Shown here: in pieces, positions 1-7,048 of the stretch
Numbering within the stretch: the stretch's first letter is position 1
Layout of the letters: every line of letters begins with the position of its first letter
DNA from: Clostridia bacterium
Lineage (GTDB): Bacteria; Bacillota; Clostridia; Christensenellales; Aristaeellaceae
Direction: 5' to 3'
Assembly (NCBI GenBank): GCA_017547285.1
Contig: JAFYQB010000120.1
Span: forward strand, 1-48,108
Length of the DNA stretch: 48,108 bases
Program-made: the position numbers and the translations under genes
Notes under the pieces: generated by a model
What the model was told of the DNA's origin: nothing
The model's input: only the letters and a program-made list of their open reading frames with translations
Database searches by the model: none

Positions 1-168
1 AGTGGGCACAACGGCGTAGCCGTTAGCAAACCGGAGGAGTCAACCGAAACGAGCAGACGTTACGGCAGTAACGTCTGCGACGATTGAGGTTGCGGGTCTG
101 CGGCCCTCCGACGCCTCCTAATGGGTTTATCGACAAGCTGAGAGCCTTCGCTTTTCTGCGAAGGCTCT
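1..168 (+). repeat. structured dispersed repeat, copy A (5' end outside window)
   Basis: The conserved 3' part (about 97-140: a CTGCGGCCCTCC hairpin arm, then CCTCCTAATGGG and CGACAAGCTG) is shared with copies near 16.4 kb and 24.7 kb. Further left the copy has its own hairpins, including a perfect stem around 53-80 (GCAGACGTTAC paired with GTAACGTCTGC). It ends in a terminator-like hairpin at 141-168 (AGAGCCTTCGC with GCGAAGGCTCT) followed by a T-run on the plus strand. The element lies immediately beyond the stop of the leftward ATP-grasp gene. It has no coding potential that I trust. Confidence 0.75.
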
Positions 169-178
169 TTCATTTGCT

Positions 179-1279
179 TCAATCTTTCAGAATATAGCAT
201 CCCGCACGGTTGGAACTGTCCGTTGCCATGCCAAGGCATTCCGGAAAGTAAGCAACAAGCTTCAGGAAGCGATCCGTCTCCTTCAGGCGGTTCATTTCAT
301 CCACATCCTCCTGCGTAAACAGGAAGCGCACTTCCACCGGCATGGGATCACAGACCGGGGTCAGGTCGGGCTCAATACCACAGGCCACCTGAATCACGGC
401 CCGCACATAATCAACGCCCGTGGAGTAGCGCACCAGGTCGCTGCCGATGCAGTCTCCGCCCATGCGCCCGCCGATTTCGATGAGATGGATGCTGCCATCC
501 GGAGAAATTTTGATTTCAGAATGGGAAGCGCTGTTGCGGATTTCCAGCGTATCCAGCGCATGCACCACCACCTGTTTCACACGTTCGAACGTTTCCGCGC
601 TCACAGGCGCAGGTTCGCGGTGGCCGGTTTCGATAAAATGCGGCGCGCCGGTGGTAAATTTCTGGGTGATGGTCAGAATGTGATGACGGCCGCCAAAGCT
701 GATGCCTTCCACACTGTACTCGTCGCCTTCCACAAACTCCTCAACCAGCGCCTTCTTTTCAAAGCCCTCACGGATGGACGCCTGAATGGCTTCCTGCAAT
801 CCCTCCAGCGTTTCCAGCTTATAAATACCGCGGCTGCCGCTGCGGTCGGTGGGCTTTACGATCACAGGGCAGGCAAGTTCCAGCTTGGTCAGGTCCGTGT
901 TTTCGTCCACCAGAATGCTTTTGGGACTGGGGTCGCCGCCCTGTTCAAACGCACGGCGCATATGATGCTTGTTGGTGCTTTTGAGCGTGCACTGCAGACT
1001 GTTGCCGGGCAAATTCAGCTGAGCGGCAACATAATTGACCGTAACCGCCGCCAGATCCGAAGCAATGCTGCAAATGCCATCGATTCCGATCTCCCGGCAG
1101 ATTGCGGTAATCTGCTCCTTTTCCACGATGCTGACCGGATAAAAATGGTCGGCAGCCGTTTCACCAACATCATTGGCAGCCCACGCGAACACATGCGTGG
1201 TATATCCCATTTCCTTTGCTTTCTCAATCAAAGGAAGCTGCAGATAGCTGGCTCCAACGATTGCAAGATTCTTACTCAT
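179..1279 (-). CDS. ATP-grasp domain carboxylate-amine ligase-like protein
   Basis: The 366-residue protein has the three-part ATP-grasp layout. An N-terminal Rossmann-like preATP-grasp domain starts at LAIVGASYLQLPLIEKA. A central ATP-binding region at about residues 105-200 includes PVIVKPTDRSGSRGIYK and ALVEEFVEGDEYSVEG. The C-terminal metal-binding part carries EIKISPDGSIHLIEIGGRMGG, with the Glu and Asn/Gly-rich residues that hold Mg-ATP in this superfamily. Members join a carboxylate to an amine or thiol through an acyl-phosphate (carbamoyl-phosphate synthase, biotin carboxylase, PurK, dipeptide ligases). The substrate cannot be told from sequence, and no biosynthetic partner lies next to it. 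The start codon has only a weak AGGTG ribosome site. It appears monocistronic, with a 320-base gap upstream and a repeat downstream. Confidence 0.85.
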   Translation of the reverse strand: MSKNLAIVGASYLQLPLIEKAKEMGYTTHVFAWAANDVGETAADHFYPVSIVEKEQITAICREIGIDGICSIASDLAAVTVNYVAAQLNLPGNSLQCTLKSTNKHHMRRAFEQGGDPSPKSILVDENTDLTKLELACPVIVKPTDRSGSRGIYKLETLEGLQEAIQASIREGFEKKALVEEFVEGDEYSVEGISFGGRHHILTITQKFTTGAPHFIETGHREPAPVSAETFERVKQVVVHALDTLEIRNSASHSEIKISPDGSIHLIEIGGRMGGDCIGSDLVRYSTGVDYVRAVIQVACGIEPDLTPVCDPMPVEVRFLFTQEDVDEMNRLKETDRFLKLVAYFPECLGMATDSSNRAGCYILKD

Positions 1280-1498
1280 TCACTACACCTGTACGTCTGC
1301 GGTACGCCCTTATTCGCGAATCAACCGCTTATCTTTTGTGAAGTGCATAAAACACCACACTTATCTATCATAATTCAAAACCGCAACAAATTCAAGTCTT
1401 TCACCGGATTCTGTTTCAGGAATCTGTCACCAATTCCTCAAAGCAGCTTCACATTCCATATGCACCGGCATGCGCCGGCCGTATATTGCAAGGTTCAG

Positions 1499-1536
1499 CA
1501 AAGCCGAGGCCGGCTTACAAACCAGCCTCGGCTTTG
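1499..1536. terminator. intergenic hairpin (strong inverted repeat)
   Basis: A 12-base perfect stem (CAAAGCCGAGGC with GCCTCGGCTTTG) lies between the end of the DUF1667 gene and the ATP-grasp gene. It is the second of two tandem hairpins and probably acts as a backup terminator. The rest of the 1280-1598 gap shows nothing else that I can name; I found no convincing promoter for the ATP-grasp gene. Confidence 0.5.
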
Positions 1537-1549
1537 CCAATCGAAAAAG

Positions 1550-1576
1550 CCAGACTTCTGCAAAACAGAAGTCTGG
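1550..1576 (-). terminator. rho-independent terminator of the glp-like operon
   Basis: An 11-bp perfect stem (CCAGACTTCTG with CAGAAGTCTGG) lies 24 bases beyond the stop of the DUF1667 gene. It is followed on the minus strand by a T5 run. A T7 run on the other side makes it potentially bidirectional. Confidence 0.8.
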
Positions 1577-1599
1577 CCGTTTTTTTATGTTCAAACGGA

Positions 1600-1953
1600 T
1601 TATTCCACCGTCTTGGTGGCGATCACGTCTACGCCGGTGCCGCATACGTTGGCGCACACCACGTCGCCCATGTGCACAGGAGCCTTGACCTCGGTGTTGG
1701 CCAGCTGCTTCATGCATTCAAAGATCTTGACCTTGGGGATGGGGGTGCGGGTCTTGACGCTGACAGGGGTCTTGCGATCCGCCACAGTGATCACGGCGGT
1801 CACCATGCGCTGAGGCGCTACGCACTCCTGCTCGGCATAGGCCACGCCGCGCTTGCAGGTGTTGCCGGTCACGTTGGTCACCTTGCCGTCTTCCACGGTG
1901 ACGGTCATGCGGCAGCCCACGGGGCAGTTGATACAAGTGATTTGCTGTTCCAT
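1600..1953 (-). CDS. DUF1667 domain protein (Cys-rich partner of GlpA-like oxidoreductases)
   Basis: The 117-residue protein opens with a CxxCxxxC motif (TCINCPVGC, Cys 7, 10 and 14) and has further cysteines in NTCKRG, QECVAP and VVCANVCG. The pattern suggests an iron-sulfur or zinc site. This matches the DUF1667 family, which in Clostridia lies downstream of a GlpA-like FAD protein and an NAD/FAD oxidoreductase, as here. Together the three are thought to form an anaerobic glycerol-3-phosphate dehydrogenase-like complex. The family role is inferred from gene context. The start has a strong AAGGAGG site, and the gap from the upstream gene is only 14 bases, so it is the last gene of a three-gene operon. 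Confidence 0.85.
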   Translation of the reverse strand: MEQQITCINCPVGCRMTVTVEDGKVTNVTGNTCKRGVAYAEQECVAPQRMVTAVITVADRKTPVSVKTRTPIPKVKIFECMKQLANTEVKAPVHMGDVVCANVCGTGVDVIATKTVE

Positions 1954-1967
1954 AACCGCAGGCCTCC

Positions 1968-3254
1968 TTACTGTTCAATCTGAATGGTCACGTCGCCGCC
2001 GCTCAGGCCCTTGATAACTTCGGGCTTGAGGTTGAGCTCGGCCATTTCGCCGGGGGTGAAGATGAGCTTCTTGAGCCTGGCAACTTCGCGGTCGCCGTCC
2101 ATCACGCGCACGGTGGCGTTCTTGTACACGCCGGCGGGACGGAACATGATCTGCACGGTCTCGGCTTCGCCTTCGGGCACCAGCAGCTTCTGGGGCACAA
2201 CGCCGCGCACGCCGTTGCCGTCCTTCAGGTTCACGTACTTGCCAACGCGCTTCTTGCCCTGCACATATTCGGCAGCGGCCTTGCCGGCCTTGAAGCTCTC
2301 AGCGCTTACGAAGTCAACCAGGTCATGCACGTGCAGCACGTTGCCGCAGGCAAAGATGCCTTCCTTGCTGGTCTGCAGGCTGTCGTCCACGATAGCGCCG
2401 GCGGTGAGCGCGCTCATTTCCACATGAGCCATCTCGGTCAGCTCGTTCTCAGGGATCAGACCAACGGAGAGCAGCAGGGTATCGCAGTCGAAGTGCTTTT
2501 CGGTGCCGGGGATGGGCTGACGGTTGGCGTCCACCTGAGCCACGGTCACGCCGGAGAGGCGTTCCTTGCCTTCGATATCGATAACAGTGTGGCTGAGATA
2601 CAGCGGAATATCATAGTCCTGCAGGCACTGAACGATGTTACGGTTCAGGCCGCTGGAGTAGGGCATGAGTTCCACACAGGCCAGCACCTTGGCGCCCTGC
2701 AGGGTCATGCGGCGGGCCATGATGAGGCCGATATCGCCGGAACCCAGAATGACGCAGCGCTTGCCGGGCATATAGCCCTCAAGGTTGACGAACTTCTGAG
2801 CGGTACCGGCGGAGTATACGCCGGCGCAGCGGGTGCCGGGGGTAGCCAGCGCGCCGCGGGGACGCTCACGGCAGCCCATGGCCAGAATGATAGCGCCGGC
2901 TTCGAACATCTGCACGCCCTTGTCGCGGCTGATGGCGGTGACGAAGCGGTCTTCATCAATGGAAAGAACGGTGGTGCCGGTGCGCACTTCGATGCCCAGT
3001 TCCTTGACCTTGTCAATATCGCGCTGGGCGTATTCGGGGCCGGTCAGCTCTTCCTTGAAGCGGTGCAGACCGAAACCGTTGTGGATGCACTGACGCAGGA
3101 TACCGCCCATGTTCTGCTCACGCTCGAGCACCAGCAGGTTGTCCACGCCGGCTTCCCTGGCGGCGATGGCGGCTGCCATACCGGCAGGGCCTGCGCCAAC
3201 GATCAGAACATCAACATACATAACCTGACTGCGGAGTTCAGGGCTCAGATTCAT
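1968..3254 (-). CDS. NAD(P)/FAD-dependent oxidoreductase (glycerol-3-phosphate dehydrogenase-associated)
   Basis: This is a pyridine-nucleotide-disulfide-oxidoreductase-fold flavoprotein of 428 residues. The FAD-binding Rossmann motif VDVLIVGAGPAGMAAAIAA is near the N-terminus. A second dinucleotide fold, VILGSGDIGLIMARRM, is in the middle. A C-terminal FAD-contact segment reads GIFACGNVLHVHDLVDFVS. No CxxxxC redox disulfide is visible, so it is unlikely to be a classical thioredoxin-type reductase. It probably passes electrons between NAD(H) and the GlpA-like subunit. I place the start at ATG 3254, not at the more distant upstream start at 3320: the ATG overlaps the stop of the preceding gene (TGATG) and has AAGGAG 8 bases ahead, a sign of translational coupling. 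Confidence 0.88.
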   Translation of the reverse strand: MNLSPELRSQVMYVDVLIVGAGPAGMAAAIAAREAGVDNLLVLEREQNMGGILRQCIHNGFGLHRFKEELTGPEYAQRDIDKVKELGIEVRTGTTVLSIDEDRFVTAISRDKGVQMFEAGAIILAMGCRERPRGALATPGTRCAGVYSAGTAQKFVNLEGYMPGKRCVILGSGDIGLIMARRMTLQGAKVLACVELMPYSSGLNRNIVQCLQDYDIPLYLSHTVIDIEGKERLSGVTVAQVDANRQPIPGTEKHFDCDTLLLSVGLIPENELTEMAHVEMSALTAGAIVDDSLQTSKEGIFACGNVLHVHDLVDFVSAESFKAGKAAAEYVQGKKRVGKYVNLKDGNGVRGVVPQKLLVPEGEAETVQIMFRPAGVYKNATVRVMDGDREVARLKKLIFTPGEMAELNLKPEVIKGLSGGDVTIQIEQ

Positions 3255-4708
3255 CAGGCATTCTCCTTTCCGGCTGCCTCGGCAATGGTGCCAACCAGCA
3301 GGTTGCTCTTGCCGCCGCACTTGGTGATCTCGGTGGGATCAAGGTTCAGTTCTTCGGCCAGGATCTCCAGCACACGGGGGCTGCAGAAACCGCCCTGGCA
3401 GCGGCCCATGCCGGCGCGGGTGCGGCGCTTAACAGCGTCGATGGTGCGGGCGCCAACGGGACGGCGGATAGCCGCACGGATTTCGGCTTCAGTCACCTGC
3501 TCGCAGCGGCAGACCAGCGCGCCGTTCAGAGGATCGCGCTTGACCAGCTCGGCACGCTCTTCCAGCGTCATGGCGTAGAAGGGCTTTTCGCGCTTGGGAG
3601 CGGGCTTCCACTCGGCCTTCCTGGTCAGGCCTTCGGCCTTTTCGATCATATCAACCAGATATTCGGCAATGGCGGGAGCGGCGGACAGGCCGGGGCTTTC
3701 CACGCCAACGGTTTCGTACGCACCGGGGTTGCCATCGACAGCGCCGATCACGAAGTCGCCGTTGGATTCATGCGCGCGGATACCGGCAAAGGTGGTGATC
3801 ACGGTGCGCAGGTTCTCCTTGGGCCAGGTCAGGCGGGCAGCGTCGGCAGCCCACTTGAGGCCTTCGGCAGTGGTTTCCACTGCAGTGCCGTCCTCCACGT
3901 CAGTGGCGGTGGGGCCCAGCAGCAGGTTGCCGTGCACGGTGGGGCTGACCAGAATGCCCTTGCCCATCTTGGTGGGGCACTGGAACATGGTCATGGTGAA
4001 CTGCAGGGGCTTGGTATGATCCAGCAGATAATACTCGCCCTTGCGGGGGATGATGGTGAGCTCCTTGTCGCTGAGCATGTTGTGCAGCTTGGCGCTGTTC
4101 ACACCGGCGCAGTTGATCACGATCCTGGCGGTCATTTCGCCCTTGGTGGTATCCAGCTTGTAGCCGCCTTCCACGCGCTCGATCTTGTTGACAAAGGTCT
4201 CGATCATGAATTCCACGCCGTTAACCGCAGCGTGATCGGCCAGCGCACAGGTCAGCTCGTAGGGGCTGGTGAGGCCGCTGGTGGGAACAAGCAGAGCGCA
4301 CACAACATCGGGGTTAACGCTGGGCTCGAGTTCCAGAATTTCATCATGCTCGATGATGCGGATCTCGGGCACGCCGTTTTCGATACCCTGCTGATACAGC
4401 TTTTCAATGGTGGGGCGCTCTTCTTCGTTAAAAGCAAGCACCATGGCGCCGGGGCGGCCATAGGGAGCATCTACTTCTGCGCACAGTTCGGGATACATAC
4501 GTGCGCCTTCTACATTCAGTTTCGCCTTGAGAGAACCGGGCTTGGCATCGAAGCCTGCATGTACGATGCCGCTGTTGGCCTTGCTGGCGCCATCAGCCAC
4601 GTCGCTGCCGCCTTCCAGCAGTGCAATGCTGGCGTCATAGCGGGACAGCAGTCTGGCCACTGCGCAGCCGACAACGCCGCCGCCAATGATGATAATGTCC
4701 TTATTCAA
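3254..4708 (-). CDS. GlpA-like FAD-dependent glycerol-3-phosphate dehydrogenase with C-terminal BFD [2Fe-2S] domain
   Basis: The N-terminal DAO-type FAD domain begins KDIIIIGGGVVGCAVARLLSR and contains SKANSGIVHAGFDAKPGSLK, typical of GlpA and YgaF-like oxidoreductases. Residues near 400-470 form a BFD-like [2Fe-2S] domain, with cysteines in LVCRCEQ and GRCQGGFCSP. In anaerobic GlpA proteins this architecture oxidises sn-glycerol 3-phosphate to dihydroxyacetone phosphate; the substrate here is inferred from the family. The first ATG (4726) overlaps the ribosome site itself. The GGAGGG at about 4715-4720 is correctly spaced (6 bases) from TTG 4708, so a TTG start is preferred, giving 484 residues. 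It is the first gene of a three-gene operon. No glpK or glpF is in the window. Confidence 0.88.
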   Translation of the reverse strand: MNKDIIIIGGGVVGCAVARLLSRYDASIALLEGGSDVADGASKANSGIVHAGFDAKPGSLKAKLNVEGARMYPELCAEVDAPYGRPGAMVLAFNEEERPTIEKLYQQGIENGVPEIRIIEHDEILELEPSVNPDVVCALLVPTSGLTSPYELTCALADHAAVNGVEFMIETFVNKIERVEGGYKLDTTKGEMTARIVINCAGVNSAKLHNMLSDKELTIIPRKGEYYLLDHTKPLQFTMTMFQCPTKMGKGILVSPTVHGNLLLGPTATDVEDGTAVETTAEGLKWAADAARLTWPKENLRTVITTFAGIRAHESNGDFVIGAVDGNPGAYETVGVESPGLSAAPAIAEYLVDMIEKAEGLTRKAEWKPAPKREKPFYAMTLEERAELVKRDPLNGALVCRCEQVTEAEIRAAIRRPVGARTIDAVKRRTRAGMGRCQGGFCSPRVLEILAEELNLDPTEITKCGGKSNLLVGTIAEAAGKENA

Positions 4709-4754
4709 TGTGAACCCTCCAAGCATTTCGGCGTTTATACGCCTTCCATCTTTT

Positions 4755-4763
4755 ATTGTAGCA
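4755..4763 (-). promoter_or_regulatory. extended -10 promoter for the glp-like operon
   Basis: On the minus strand the sequence TGCTACAAT (extended -10) lies about 45 bases ahead of the TTG start. The -35 region is weak, which fits an extended -10 promoter. Confidence 0.5.
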
Positions 4764-4805
4764 CAACACGACCTAAAACGCCATCATAATTTCGAAAATA
4801 ACATA

Positions 4806-5531
4806 TTATATTCCAGCGATCTGACGAATGGCTTCATACGCCAGATACAGACCCGCTACCGACGGCACAAAACTGACCGAACCCGGCGCAGGGCGGCCCG
4901 TGCCCTTGGTTTCCGCGCCTTCCTTCACGCGCGGTTCAATGGCCGGTTCGGTGGAATACACACAGCGCAGCGAAGGGATCCCGCGCTTGCGCAGCTGGCT
5001 GCGCATCACCCGGCAAAGAGGGCAGCCGCTGGTTTCATAGATATCCCCAATGACAATTTTGGTGGGATCCAGCCGGTTGCCCATGCCCATGCAGCTGACG
5101 AGCGGAATCCCGCGCGCCATACACACCTCCGCCAGGTGCAGTTTGGCGGAAGTCGTATCGATGGCATCCACCACCATGCTGCAATTTTCCGGCACCGGCA
5201 CAGGGGTTTCGGGCAGATAAAAGGCGTTTACCGCATGCAAAACCAGATCCGGCGCAAGATCTCGCAGTCGTTCCGCCACCACATCCACCTTGTTTTGACC
5301 AATCGTGCTGGACAGTGCAGGCAGCTGACGATTCAGGTTGGATACAGCCACGTCATCGTTATCCACGATGGTCATCTCCCCCACGCCGGCGCGCGCGAGC
5401 GCCTCCGCCGCATAGCTGCCTACGCCGCCAAGGCCCAAAAGCATCACATGGGCATTTTTCAGTTTTTCCAGCTGTTCATCCGAAAGCAGCAGCGCCGTAC
5501 GGTTCAGGCGCGCTTCACGGGTGATTTGCAT
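4806..5531 (-). CDS. tcdA: tRNA threonylcarbamoyladenosine dehydratase (TcdA/CsdL, ThiF-MoeB family)
   Basis: The 241-residue E1-like protein has the adenylating fold. The nucleotide motif is MLLGLGGVGSYAAEALARAG, followed by the acidic turn VDNDDVAVSNLNRQ with the conserved Arg, and VVDAIDT. Length and order match TcdA, which uses ATP to cyclise t6A37 of ANN-decoding tRNAs to ct6A. The SGCPLC cysteines may have a structural role. ATG follows directly after the stop of the P-loop gene (TAA-ATG), with GGAGG 8 bases ahead, so the two are co-translated. Convergence on tRNA modification by the neighbour is not evident. Confidence 0.88.
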   Translation of the reverse strand: MQITREARLNRTALLLSDEQLEKLKNAHVMLLGLGGVGSYAAEALARAGVGEMTIVDNDDVAVSNLNRQLPALSSTIGQNKVDVVAERLRDLAPDLVLHAVNAFYLPETPVPVPENCSMVVDAIDTTSAKLHLAEVCMARGIPLVSCMGMGNRLDPTKIVIGDIYETSGCPLCRVMRSQLRKRGIPSLRCVYSTEPAIEPRVKEGAETKGTGRPAPGSVSFVPSVAGLYLAYEAIRQIAGI

Positions 5532-6050
5532 TTACATTTCCTCCAAATCAACATCAACGCTGTATTCGCCATCAATCAGCACATAATCACAGCCGTGCAG
5601 GCGGCATTGCTGAAGCTCTTTTTCGTTTTCTTCGATTAGCCATTCCATCGTGCAATCATCATCCAAACGTTTTTCAACATCACTGGCATGCTTGCAGATA
5701 TCATCGAAATGGCTTTCGATATAAGAACGGCTCATCACCAGCCGCCATGCGCGGATATGCCGCAGATATTCCGGTTCAAAATCCTTCTGCCAGTCATGCG
5801 GAATGTAGCAGCCTTCCACAATCAGATGCTGACGGTTTTCAATGGCTGTTTTGATCATTTCACGCACAATCGGCCACAGGTAATCCGTCAGCAAATCATC
5901 ATCCATGGGTGTAAGCTTCGTCTGCCCGCTGCGGATCAGGCCCATTTTGAGATGGTCGATGGACAAATAAGGCATTTGATACTTTTCAAGCAAACGCTGC
6001 GCCAGCACCGTTTTGCCCGTATGGGATGCGCCTGCGATCAGAACGATCAT
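5532..6050 (-). CDS. small P-loop NTPase / kinase-like protein
   Basis: The 172-residue protein begins MIVLIAGASHTGKTVLAQRL, a Walker A motif (GASHTGKT), followed by YLSIDHLKMG with an Asp suited to metal or substrate contact. An LIVEGCYIPHDW segment resembles the Walker B region of adenylate-kinase and 2-phosphoglycerate-kinase-like proteins. This points to a small nucleoside or metabolite kinase of unknown substrate, or an AAA-like ATPase. It has an AAGGAG site and abuts tcdA. The C-terminus is acidic (DGEYSVDVDLEEM). Confidence 0.75.
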   Translation of the reverse strand: MIVLIAGASHTGKTVLAQRLLEKYQMPYLSIDHLKMGLIRSGQTKLTPMDDDLLTDYLWPIVREMIKTAIENRQHLIVEGCYIPHDWQKDFEPEYLRHIRAWRLVMSRSYIESHFDDICKHASDVEKRLDDDCTMEWLIEENEKELQQCRLHGCDYVLIDGEYSVDVDLEEM

Positions 6051-6066
6051 ACTTTCTCTCCTTGAT

Positions 6067-6777
6067 TTACAGACTGTTGATAATCAGCGCAATGCCGGAT
6101 ACCAGCAGCATGACCAGCACAATCTTTTTGGCTGTCTTTTCATTGATGATGTGCCCGGCCTTCATGCCCAGCCACAGGCTTGCCAGCATCACAGGCGCAA
6201 GCAGCAGCGCCTGTTTAAAAGCCGCAAATGTAATGATGCCGGACGCGATGTACAGGATCACACGGAAGGTGTTTTCCACAAAGAACACCATGCACAGGTT
6301 GCCCTTGAAGGCATGGGTATCATCCGTTACACGGCTCAGATATGCGCCCAGCAGTGCGCCCACGCCAAACAGGCCGCACAGCATGCCGCTCAGAATGCCG
6401 ATCAGCAGCATCACCCAGCGGGACTGCCTGCTCTTTGCCCCATTCCTGAACAGCATTTCCAGCGCAATCAGCACAATCACAACGCCAAAGAAAATTTTGA
6501 TGGCGCGCGCATCCACACTTTTGAGCAGGAACGCCCCCGGCAGACAGCCCGCCAGCACCAGCGCACACAGCGGCAGGCACATTTTCCAGTCAATAGAACG
6601 GCGTTCCTTCCACGTAAGAATCGCATTGCTCGGATAGCCCAGCAGCAGTTCCACCGGCGAAATGGCCAGATTGTTCTGCCCGAAGCTGAGCATGGTTGTA
6701 AATACGAGCGTGTTGGCAAAACCGCACAGACCTTTTACGAAGAATGCGATGATCGTAGCAGCAATCCACCAGAACAT
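6067..6777 (-). CDS. TauE/SafE family membrane transporter (putative sulfite/organosulfonate exporter)
   Basis: The protein has about 236 residues with seven or eight hydrophobic segments. Duplicated halves are suggested by FFVKGLCGFANTLVFTTML near the N-terminus and GILSGMLCGLFGVGALLGAYL in the middle, the glycine-rich signature of TauE/SafE proteins. These export small anions such as sulfite or sulfoacetate; the substrate here is unknown. I place the start at ATG 6777, because AAAGGAGGG lies 6 bases ahead, and not at the upstream ATG (6804). It sits 16 bases upstream of the P-loop gene, so the exporter, P-loop and tcdA genes probably form one operon. Confidence 0.82.
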   Translation of the reverse strand: MFWWIAATIIAFFVKGLCGFANTLVFTTMLSFGQNNLAISPVELLLGYPSNAILTWKERRSIDWKMCLPLCALVLAGCLPGAFLLKSVDARAIKIFFGVVIVLIALEMLFRNGAKSRQSRWVMLLIGILSGMLCGLFGVGALLGAYLSRVTDDTHAFKGNLCMVFFVENTFRVILYIASGIITFAAFKQALLLAPVMLASLWLGMKAGHIINEKTAKKIVLVMLLVSGIALIINSL

Positions 6778-6842
6778 GGGATGCCCTCCTTTGGAATGAA
6801 TCAACTGTGTTGATTATACGGGGAAGATGCTTGAACGGTCAA

Positions 6843-6956
6843 GGGGGAGGCACCTCTTCCGTTACCTTCGGTGACAGCTTCCCCTCAAAGGGAAGCCGGA
6901 GAAGCGTCCAGCTTCTCATACTTGCGTTTCTGCATGGACATGCAAACTGCTCCCCC
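6843..6956. repeat. small structured repeat with terminal inverted repeats (MITE/REP-like)
   Basis: Outer arms GGGGGAG (6843-6849) and CTCCCCC (6950-6956) enclose internal hairpins GTTACC-ttc-GGTGAC (6861-6875), GCTTCCC-ctcaaa-GGGAAGC (6877-6896) and AGAAGC-gtcca-GCTTCT (6900-6916). The internal sequence is of a kind I recall as a common non-coding palindromic repeat in Clostridia genomes. That is recall, not a search result. It fills most of the gap between the TauE gene and the acyl-CoA synthetase terminator. Confidence 0.55.
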
Positions 6957-6984
6957 CTCAGGCATCTTCGCTGTAGCCCTCAAC

Positions 6985-7032
6985 AAAAAAGACCCGCCCC
7001 TGACCGCGTTTTACGCGGTCAGTACACGGGTC
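6985..7032 (-). terminator. terminator of the XRE-cupin-acyl-CoA synthetase gene
   Basis: On the minus strand, 17 bases past the stop, GACCCG pairs with CGGGTC and encloses an inner perfect hairpin (TGACCGCG-taaa-CGCGGTCA). It is followed by T6. A smaller hairpin, AAGGGC-ttc-GCCCTT, lies between it and the stop. Confidence 0.85.
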
Positions 7033-7048
7033 AAGGGCGAAGCCCTTG

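Noticed and set aside
485..1813. 442-codon plus-strand open frame
   Set aside because: It is antisense to the ATP-grasp and DUF1667 genes and crosses two terminators. Not coding.
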